Both the position numbers and the translations under genes were made by a program. A stretch of DNA of 16,485 nucleotides from Cylindrobasidium torrendii FP15055 ss-10 (taxonomy: Eukaryota; Basidiomycota; Agaricomycetes; Agaricales; Physalacriaceae), in assembly GCA_000934385.1 (NCBI GenBank), contig KN880828.1:1-16485 (forward strand), given 5' to 3'. The notes beneath the pieces are model-generated. The model made no database searches and was not told where the DNA came from. It saw only the letters and a program-made list of their open reading frames with translations. This document shows, piece by piece, positions 1-7,960 of the stretch (position 1 is its first letter; each line of letters starts with the position of its first letter).

Positions 1-161
1 TCTCCAGTGTAAGCCAACCCCTTCTGAGGCTCGCTGGGATGGGCGCAGGCGTGACGTGACGGAGGAACCCTAGAAATGGGGTTCCCGAATAGATTATTCC
101 CGTTCGAATGGCCGGACGATCACATGTGAATTATCACCCCCGCACTTTGCCTCCATCCACC

Positions 162-1298
162 ATGATTGCCCACGGAATACGCACCGTCGGCGTGCTCGGC
201 GCCGGCCAGATGGGACTCGGCATTGCTCTCGTATCCGCCCTGCGCGCCAAAGTCCCCGTCCTTCTTCACGACAAGTCGTCCGACCAGGTTGCCAATGGCC
301 TAGCATTTGCCGACAAGTTGCTCGCAAAGGACGTGTCAAAAGGCAGGATTTCCAGCGAAGAAGCAAAGGAGGCGCGGGACAGGATTTCTCCAGTATCGGA
401 CCTCTCAGGTTTCCGTGATACGGACATGGTCATCGAGGTGCGCAACCAACTGCACTGTAGATCCGGATGCTCACTGTTGCAGGCGGTATCGGAGAACCTG
501 GCATTAAAGCAAGCCATCTTCTCCTCATTCGCCAAAGAATTGTCACCCAGTGCAATCCTTGCCTCGAACACGAGCTCAATTAGCATCACCAAGATCGCCG
601 CTGCGACAATACCAAAGGGTGTCTCTGCCGCGAGCGAGGAGGGAAAGGCTACTGCTGCACGCGTCGTAGGTGAGTGACCTCGAGTATTTTTGCTCCCCGA
701 TACCTCATGCAACTCCAGGCCTCCACTTCTTCAATCCCGTGCCCGTCATGGTTCGTGCCAAGGACCAGTAACTGTGAAATCACTGATCAAATGCTCTAGA
801 AATTGGTTGAACTCATCCCGGCAATCCAAACATCTCAAGACACTCTCGACCGTGCAAGGGCCTTCGCCGTCGCTGCTGGCAAAGAAGTCACTGTCTCTAA
901 AGATGTTCCCGGATTCGTTGCAAATGCACTCCTGATGCCCTTCATCAACGAAGTAATTAATCACTCCTGCCATCGCGAGTCGTGCTGACCTTCCAATTGG
1001 CGATAACCGCTCTCGAAAATGGCATCGCTACACGCGACGACATTGACAAGACGCTCAAGCTAGGCATGAATCATCCTATGGGTCCACTCCAACTTGCCGA
1101 TTTGTACGTCTTCTTGTGTCCACCCAGCTTCTTGACTAAAGTCCTCGTAGCATTGGCTTGGACACATGTCTGGCGATTCAACAGACATTGTATAATGGAA
1201 CGAGTGACTCCAAGTATCGCCCAAGCATCTTGCTCGAACGTATGGTCGATGCCGGCTGGTACGGTAAGAAGAGCGGAAAGGGCTTCTACGAATACTAA
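162..1298 (+). CDS. 3-hydroxyacyl-CoA / 3-hydroxybutyryl-CoA dehydrogenase, 6 exons
   Basis: This gene encodes a NAD-dependent L-3-hydroxyacyl-CoA dehydrogenase of about 299 residues, which oxidises 3-hydroxyacyl-CoA (for example 3-hydroxybutyryl-CoA) to the 3-keto form. Exons are 162-437, 483-669, 719-750, 800-952, 1000-1103 and 1151-1298. The N-terminal Rossmann motif GAGQMG is at residues 13-18. SNTSS (about 120-124), LHFFNP with the likely catalytic His157, Glu169 in KLVELIP, and PGFVAN with Asn207 match the family active site. The C-terminal half carries [11 protein letters not shown] and ends in KGFYEY. Length is normal for the short single-function form. I chose ATG 162 because it has a strong CACC context and starts just before the nucleotide-binding fold. 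An in-frame ATG at 108 would add 18 residues. No peroxisomal SKL-type tail is seen, so the compartment is unknown. Four introns are canonical GT-AG, but the 953-999 intron would have to end in TG (see findings). Confidence 0.9.
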
Positions 1299-1697
1299 TT
1301 GTAGCGCAATTACCCAACCTACTATGGTTGTTTCGAACATTCCACACGATTTGATTTAGTGAAGATGGCCCTCGACACAATTGGACCTACCTATTCAACT
1401 GCGAGTTGACGTTGACCACTGAGGAATGTCAATAAAATTCAAATTCACCACACAAATTTGCGCTGGGCTAGATACACACGGTCAAGCATGCTCTAATGCC
1501 GGTTGCTCCCCAGGTGTGCAAAGTCATCGAATGAAATGCAGAACAAGATATTTACACACTAATGTACCTACAAGTTACAAAAACCATGACCCAAAGTTTA
1601 TCGATTCTACTGTAATGAACGGAGGTGCAGGAGCTAGTACAGTTGCACATGAGAACGAAAGAAAGGAGATTTGAAAATCGCAAAGTAACGAATGTGT
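1299..1697. other. convergent intergenic region
   Basis: These 399 bases separate the convergent 3' ends of the dehydrogenase (+) and the glucanase (-). An AATAAA at 1431-1436, 133 nt after the dehydrogenase stop, is a possible polyadenylation signal on the + strand. Short open frames here have no recognisable protein content, and I see no RNA gene or repeat. Confidence 0.5.
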
Positions 1698-4600
1698 TTA
1701 GAGAAGGCCCCAGAGATTCTGCCAGGTGCGTGGTGCACGTTTCGACTGAACCTCGCGCCTCTTCGTGGGTGTAGACGCAGGTGCGGTGTACAAGTTTGCA
1801 GTCCAACTGCCGCCACAACTTTGTGCGGTATTTCCTACGGCACCATCAGCTATCAGCGCCGTGAATTCCATATGGGAGCAAACGCACCTTGGCATGCAGA
1901 ATTGCACCTATCGCTGGTAAGCGATGTCCCCGAACCGCCATCGTAGTACAATGTGTTCCCACACAGACATTGCGAGCCGTACTCCGTCGCTGCCAGTTTG
2001 TATCCTAGTCCCGTGCAGTGCGACTTGCATAGCTCTGTTGTCATGCTTGAATCTTCCCAGAAAACGTCTCGCAGGAGGCGCGTGCTGCTATCGCTGTAAC
2101 AGCCATTCGACGTCCACTACAAGATACAACGTCAGTAAATATCCGTGACGAGAGAAGGGAGGGGAGGGGCGTACATCTGTCGTCGAAGCAGTGGTTGTAC
2201 CCTGTAAGCAGTCAGAAGTCTATTCCCAAAAATATTTTCGAGACATACAGGGAGTGCTTGCTTGCCCCATACGCTCATCGTCCACGTCCCTCCGCACGTC
2301 AAGCTGCTGTCACCACCACATTTGCTGTCGCAACGGCTGGAATCGATAGCCTTGCCCGAAGCGCCATTGTTCTGTATCGTGTTGCCGCAGTAGCACTCAG
2401 TGCTGTATCTATGTCAACATGGAACCACGCTCGAAAGATAGGAAACGCACCCGTATTCTGTACCAGCATAAGTATATGCAGCGCATAGCGTGTTGCATCG
2501 ACTGGGTGTCATTCCACCCTCGCTGAAAGATGCGCCAGTCAAGGCACGACGACTTCCCGTGCTGCCCTCGTCGACACATCCCAAGCTCGTCCACCCGCCC
2601 GTGCTAGGATCGGTGCTGGCCGCAGGCTGTGTCGCAGTCTTGCCATTCGTCGCATACAGACTGAGGAACCACGTCCCTCCGCACGCGGCGGAAGAGTCCG
2701 CAGAACAGTGAACATCACATGATGCGGCATCAGCGACAAGACCGGAGGCGCCATTGTTTGTCAGCGTGTTGCCACAGTAACCTGCAACACAGGGTAAGCG
2801 GAACGATCTCTTCGGACAGAGGCATCAAAAGCGTACATTCCCGGCCGTATTCGACGCCAGCATAATCATATCCAGCACAGAATGCCTGGCATATAGTGGG
2901 CGTCATGTTGTCGCTGGACGTGTTTATGCCGTTAAGAGCGCGACGAGAGCCTGTCGTGCCCTCGGCGATACATCCTTGGCTAGTCCAAGTTGGAGAAGAT
3001 GACGAAGAGGTGGTCACAGTCGTAGCTGTAGTGCTGGTAGTCCCTGCGGTGGTGGTCGCTGTGGTAGTAGTGCCAGCAGTGAGTGCGGTGCCAATCGTGA
3101 GGCCAGAGGCAGATGTCGATGTCGATGCCGAGGTGGAAGCAGAAGTCGAGGTAGCAGCTGTGCCAATGGTTAAGCCACTTGCAGAGCTCGCCGATGTCGA
3201 AGTGGCAGTGGAGGTAGTGACAGATGTTGCCGACGTAGCTGTCGTGGATGTGGCAGAAGTTGCCTCTAAAACCCATCAGGGACCAAACCTATAGCGAGAA
3301 AAATACATACTGGCAGAGCCGGCATAGCAGTTGTAATTGTCTGGAAATTACTTAGTACACAGTGCAGCGACCACAGATAGTATCCTGCTCACACTTATCC
3401 ACGACAGATGCAGCGTTGAATACGAAGCCTTCCTCGGTGTGATCAATGACCGTGACCGAGCGCTTGACCATCTTCACGGACATTTTCCCGGCAGCAAGAG
3501 GGATTTTCAGCTTGTTGACACCAGCAGGCTGGTTGGTGAATGTCGTGCATGAAGCACCCATACATAAAGTGATATCGGAAACGTCTGTAGAGAAAGCGAC
3601 GGCCCACATGAAGTCCTGGTCCCCCCGTCAGCGCCGGCCTAGGAGATAGAGAGCAACACACTTGAGCCCAAGCCTGGCCATTCGGCGGACCAAGGGAATC
3701 GCTTGACGCAGTGACAGACGCAAAATGAGGACGCGCCCAGAAGTAGATCACGTCCTCCTGTATAGAAGGATGAGAGACTGCACATTACGACCACGAAGTC
3801 ACACACAGTGATTGTAGGGTATTGGCCGGTCTTGAACGCCGTGATATAGTAGTGGGTCATGTCCCAGAGCGCCGTGTGCGGGAAATCCTCTGCCCAGTAG
3901 GTGCCGGTGGGCTGAGCATCCTTGTAGCGGAAAGGTCCGTAGCTAGACGGCAAAGATGAGCGTTGTTCGTCTTCGTCGAGGGGCAAAGCGCGTACTAGTT
4001 GGACTCGCCCCAATCATTCCTATGGGACAGTGAGAACGGAACAAGGCAGAACAATAGGTAGGTACCAGGTGATGATCTCGGTGAAGGTGAGCTGGTCGCG
4101 CATGCCCATGAGCTGTTCCCATCGGACCGCTCCAAGCCAGTCATCTCCTCGAAGATAAAAGTTCTTATTGGTCCAACTATAGTGCGTGCTGTAAAAAAGA
4201 TCAGAACAATATCCTCATGCAAAACCGCACGACGTACAACATCCAACTACTGGCTGTAGTCGCATACCGTGATCCGAGCATGCTGTAATCTAAAATGCTG
4301 TCAGTGGGCCGTTGAACAATGCCACAAGGGCTTACACCACTGGTCGTCGAGGGTCTACATATCGTTTAATTGGAGATCGAATGAAAGAGGGGCAATGGCT
4401 CACGTTCTTGGGTTCATTGGATTGAGGATAAGCGCATCCCCAGCTGTACGCCGTCTGAGCGCACACACTGAGTTGACTAGGGATGGACGCACCAGAACCA
4501 CGAGTCCAAGAAACCCCAAGGATCGCTGAACCTGTTTTCAAGCTCCCACATGAAAGGCATCAGATAGTTTCCAGCGTTTTGAAGCTGCTTCCATCCGTCG

Positions 4601-5306
4601 ACACCGAGGCAGTCGTAGCCACCGCCGTAGCTGGATAAGAAGGGTTTGCCGTTATAGTAAAAGTAGTTCGGATGCGATTTGAACTCGGTCATGTATGCGA
4701 GGGTCTTGGAGACACTGCAGTCGAACGCGGTGTAGTCAAAAGAGAGGAAGAGCTTAAGGCTGGTGCCTTCAGCAGCCTTGAACGCGAGGTGCATTTGGTC
4801 TTTCTGCCATGAGTCGCTGCCAAAGTTGAGGGCGATGGCGTCGCTGAAGGGAGTATGAGTCGATGTCAGACAGCCGAGATAACGGACGTACATTTCCTTG
4901 GCCCCAATTTCAGCAATGTCGGCGTTCCAGTCGGACTGTACGTATGGATATCTGTGGAAAGATGAGAAAAATTTCAACGGAAGAAGGGAACACTCTTACG
5001 TGTCTACAATGTATGAGCCTAAAAGTGTATTGAAGGAATAGAGAAAACTTACTGCCAACAATCTAAATCGTTGTTTAGCAGCGCGCCTAAGAGACTGAGA
5101 GTGAGGTCACATACATGGTGCATGAAAACATATTTTGTCGTGTCTGCGGCGCGCTCTGCGATGTCGACGGTCGCGTTAGGTGCCCGAGTGAGTGTGTCCA
5201 AGCCAGAACGAGCACCGGCGCGCGCATGGAGCTTACGGCTACTACCATAGCCTGCCTGCGCCAGCGTCGCCAGCAGGGCTGGGACGATAAAAGGAGCGAA
5301 AAACAT
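1698..5306 (-). CDS. secreted alpha-1,3-glucanase (GH71) with three C-terminal WSC domains, about 20 exons
   Basis: The predicted 888-residue protein hydrolyses alpha-1,3-glucan of the fungal wall. Exons, 5' to 3': 5306-5115, 5062-5053, 5003-5000, 4951-4892, 4843-4493, 4443-4404, 4354-4336, 4289-4238, 4188-4066, 4019-3996, 3942-3807, 3757-3662, 3615-3393, 3340-3311, 3265-2837, 2781-2451, 2402-2249, 2201-2175, 2116-1888 and 1834-1698. All 19 introns are GT-AG and 45-58 nt long. A signal peptide (about residues 1-18) precedes the GH71 domain (about 58-453), which shows HHIVGNTYPY (63-72), DAIALNFGSDSW (90-101), GSRYATTASSWMFTHYS, WNDWGES (284-290) and EDVIYFWARPH. Asp286 and Glu289 in WNDWGES are likely catalytic carboxylates by family analogy. 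A Ser/Thr/Ala linker (454-546) leads to WSC domains at about 547-640, 660-755 and 768-860. WSC domains are cysteine-rich carbohydrate-binding modules. The protein ends in a short basic tail with no GPI-like hydrophobic end. Domain identity is firm; the smallest exons are inferred. Confidence 0.88.
2997..3265 (-). repeat. Ser/Thr/Ala low-complexity linker coding region
   Basis: This stretch of the glucanase gene encodes a Ser/Thr/Ala-rich linker of about 90 residues between the catalytic domain and the first WSC module. It is probably O-glycosylated in the secretory pathway. The peptide GLTIGTA occurs twice (residues 484-490 and 508-514), separated by a run of alternating Ser, Thr and Ala. This suggests local tandem duplication. 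The DNA shows short GATGTC-like repeats near 3113-3130. Confidence 0.75.
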
Positions 5307-5906
5307 AAAAGAGGGTGGGTGGAGGAGCAGGCAAAGGACACAAAATGCGTCTCAGCCTGATATATGAACCCAGACCAGGATTGTATGCGTTGTGGCGAAT
5401 TTGTATCGACAGGCACCCGCTCGAGATTACTCCCACTGGGATCAATGAAGATAGGAAGCAAAAAACAACAATATGCCTCCGACAACTTGGTTGTGAGTCT
5501 ATGGAGTGGTCAGTCAGACGACAGTGAAATAAGCTGAAGGATATGGTGTTCATGAGCCATATAGAACAGATTAATACAGATATTCAACCATATTTTCTGT
5601 CCTTTTTCGTCCCGGAACGTAGCGGTTCCGGTCGATAATGGATTGCGGCGTACAGAGCTCCTATGGCTCAAAATGTCGAGAAAAGCAGGGCGGCATGCTG
5701 CGCGTCCGAGCGACATGTCATGTCGGAGAAATTTGATTTGTCGTCGGCTCCAGCGCCGCGCCTCGGCCCATCACCGTTGTAGCTTAGTGAAGGTACGACG
5801 AAGGGAATGGGTGCTTGTTTGGCAACAGCCTTTGATCGCGTCCCCCCGTCACGATCACTTGACTTTGGCCCTTGTTCTGTTTCCAGTTCGACCTGGCAAA
5901 CGAAAC

Positions 5907-5911
5907 CCAAT
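5907..5911 (+). promoter_or_regulatory. CCAAT box candidate
   Basis: A CCAAT pentamer sits about 100 nt upstream of a TATA element and about 150 nt upstream of the ATG at 6059. The spacing fits a HAP/NF-Y site in fungi, but the motif is short and may be chance. Confidence 0.3.
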
Positions 5912-6010
5912 TATGGATTCTGCTTTATTTCCCACGAAGATTTGCCTGCATAAACAGCAAGCCGATTTCAGGATGGCAACCTTTGTGCGCTTGTGGTCGT
6001 CGCGCATTGG

Positions 6011-6018
6011 TATATAAG
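6011..6018 (+). promoter_or_regulatory. TATA box for the 6059 gene
   Basis: TATATAAG lies 48 nt before the ATG at 6059, so the leader would be short. A transcript starting about 30 nt downstream of this TATA would omit the out-of-frame ATG at 6022. Confidence 0.55.
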
Positions 6019-6058
6019 AGGATGGCTGCGAACTCAACCGCTCAGTCGACCAAACATC

Positions 6059-6978
6059 ATGGAATCCACGGCGTATACGTTTCTTGCTCGTCGCTTTCCC
6101 TCCTTAGCCAGGCCTAGAGTGAGTACGACCAAAGGCAAGGCTCCCCCACAGCCGCCAGCACCGTCTCCAAGTATCATCACCCGCGTCAAACACCAATTCG
6201 AGGATCACGTATTCCTGTTGAAACCTTCACCAGAGGAAATTGCCTCATGGCACGTGCGGATGCTGGACGAGGACAAACAGTGGAGGGAACGGTATACGGC
6301 CTTTAAGCATGGTCCGCCGCCGCCAGGGTACGTCGTCCTTGCTGCAGCAGAGTGTTCCTAACATATCCTAGATACCTTCGACTCGCTTTCTACTCCGACA
6401 TCACGAAGCTCTACCGCGAAATGGAGCCTGACATGGAGTCCTACATAAAGTACAACCCACAGGAAGGAGTAGATTTGCGCAAAGTTCGGCGACAATGGGG
6501 TTTGGAATCATGCGCAGTGCGTTGCAAGCAATTTCTCGCGCGTCATTTTTCTCACCGCTATAGCCCATACATCCTCTCAAGTGGAAAGTCGAACTCACCG
6601 CCGATCCAGACCATCTCTCTCCCATCGCCACCTACAACACCATGGACCATTCACACCATATCATTATGCTCACAGGTACGACACTTTGAAATCTCTGAAC
6701 ATTTCTCACGCCGAAATTCAGAGCCCTCCGTATCCAAAACTACCCGTTACCAGCGTCGAGTTCGCGCTGCTGCCATCTCATTATGTTACCCTCTTCTTTG
6801 CATCCCCTCACCAAGTTGGGCAGGCATGGACGCAAAAGCAGAACACTTCCAGGCCATTCTCCTCATATCCTTTTGGCTTGCCCTTGTCACCATTGGTGCA
6901 ATCGACCCTTTCGCCTGGCCATCCATCATCGTACTGTGCATGGCGCTTTGTCGCTACAATCTCCGAGTTTACGCATAA
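6059..6978 (+). CDS. hypothetical protein with basic N-terminus and hydrophobic C-terminus, 4 exons (last exon uncertain)
   Basis: I do not recognise this family. The proposed exons are 6059-6327, 6372-6516, 6582-6675 and 6722-6978, giving 254 residues. The N-terminus (MESTAYTFLARRFPSLARPR) is basic and hydroxylated with few acidic residues, like a mitochondrial presequence. It is followed by a proline-rich stretch and a charged, probably helical, central part (about residues 40-140). Exon 3 carries DHSHHIIML. The proposed exon 4 encodes a transmembrane-like segment at about 212-230 and a second hydrophobic stretch at about 236-250. The first three exons have GT-AG introns of 44, 65 and 46 nt and C-rich third codon positions. 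Exon 4 is less sure, because a second AG two bases downstream (6722-6723) would put it in another frame. A mitochondrial or endomembrane location is inference. A TATA box lies just upstream. Confidence 0.55.
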
Positions 6979-7204
6979 CATTCCCGATAATCATCTGGCC
7001 AACACGAAAGGACGTTGTACACTATTTCCACACACACATATGCTGTTACTTTATGCGCCTCCAATTATGCCCACTATGCCTATATGCCTCTATGATACAT
7101 CCTCTCTTCAAGATTCAATTATGCTATGCTAATTCCCACTATGCTTTCAAACAATACTACAGAAAGAAATTGTATACGAAGTCAGTTCGTGAGTTGAGCA
7201 CGTT

Positions 7205-7681
7205 ATGGTGAGTGGCTGTGCCTCTGATTACAATGAACCCGTGATCGAAAACAACTTGTCCTCGACTTTCATCTGCACTCGAGATGGTCGGCTGCCATTC
7301 ACCCAAATCTGCTATACAAACATATTCAATCCGTGTCTACTAGATTATACCAGTGCGATGCTTCTCCTGCGGCAAGGTTGTCGGTGACAAATGGAACGCC
7401 TACCTCAAATTACTCGCGGAGGATAAAAGCGAAGGGTGCGTTAGCATGCGTCATAAGTGGAAGTCAATAGAGGCTCACTATAAGGACGCAGTGATGCGCT
7501 TACTGAGCTCCAACTGAAGCGCTACTGCTGTCGCCGTATGGTCCTCACGCACGTCGACCTCATCGAAAAACTACTGCAGTACAACCGTGCGTTTACAGTC
7601 TGTCCTCTTGAGTGTCATTGATCCATTCCTCCAGCGAACGAGCGTACAAAGGACAAGAAAGACTACCTTACTGGTAGCTAG
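7205..7681 (+). CDS. RPB10: RNA polymerase subunit RPB10 (ABC10-beta), 4 exons
   Basis: This gene encodes the small zinc-binding subunit common to RNA polymerases I, II and III, needed for assembly of the enzymes in the nucleus. The exons are 7205-7207, 7344-7435, 7492-7586 and 7635-7681. They give 78 residues, slightly longer than the roughly 70 of the yeast protein. The sequence begins [18 protein letters not shown]. The four zinc ligands are Cys7 and Cys10 (CFSC) and the adjacent pair Cys44-Cys45 in LKRYCCRRM, followed by the family hallmark [14 protein letters not shown]. The first exon is only the ATG, followed directly by a GTGAGT donor. The 136-nt intron 1 is the longest in the window. 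The start is set by the conserved MIIPV N-terminus. Intron 2 uses the acceptor at 7490-7491, since the earlier AG at 7482-7483 leads to a stop. Confidence 0.93.
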
Positions 7682-7960
7682 ACGAACATTCCCCCCGCCC
7701 TCCCCATCACCCATTACGAAGACTCCCTTGGAACGCACTACAAGCGAGCAACTGGCTTTGGCAAGGATAGAAACAATATATACATAGCCGAATCCGCATT
7801 ACAAGTCGTCTAATGACAGCAAGAGGTCGTGTACACTATATGTAAACGTTTGCAGTCCATGTCGTTTGGTCCCAAGTCCATGTCTATGCCCTAGTGGCCG
7901 AGCGCTGATTTTGATTATCCCCTTCCTCCTCCCTCCCTCGCGTGGCTGTAGAGCCAAAAT

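Larger units (their letters stand above)
5307..6058. other. divergent intergenic region (promoters of the glucanase and the 6059 gene)
   Basis: These 752 bases lie between the divergent starts of the glucanase (-) and the small predicted membrane protein (+). The visible signals are a CCAAT and a TATA element on the + strand side, annotated separately, and a weak TATATC-like element on the minus strand at about 5359-5366, some 53 nt upstream of the glucanase ATG. Open frames across this region have no recognisable protein content. Confidence 0.5.

Noticed and set aside
2190..3294. Plus-strand open frames opposite the WSC and linker region
   Set aside because: Their Val/Ala/Glu-rich sequence is the mirror of the Ser/Thr linker codons on the minus strand.
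4844..4891. Reading this 48-nt stretch of the GH71 gene as coding
   Set aside because: It keeps the frame but adds 16 residues inside a conserved block. It also has good GT-AG ends and typical intron length.
5000..5052. Alternative splice with a 34-nt intron and a 19-nt exon in the GH71 gene
   Set aside because: The intron would be shorter than any other here, and the product inserts five residues into the conserved VGNTYPY motif.
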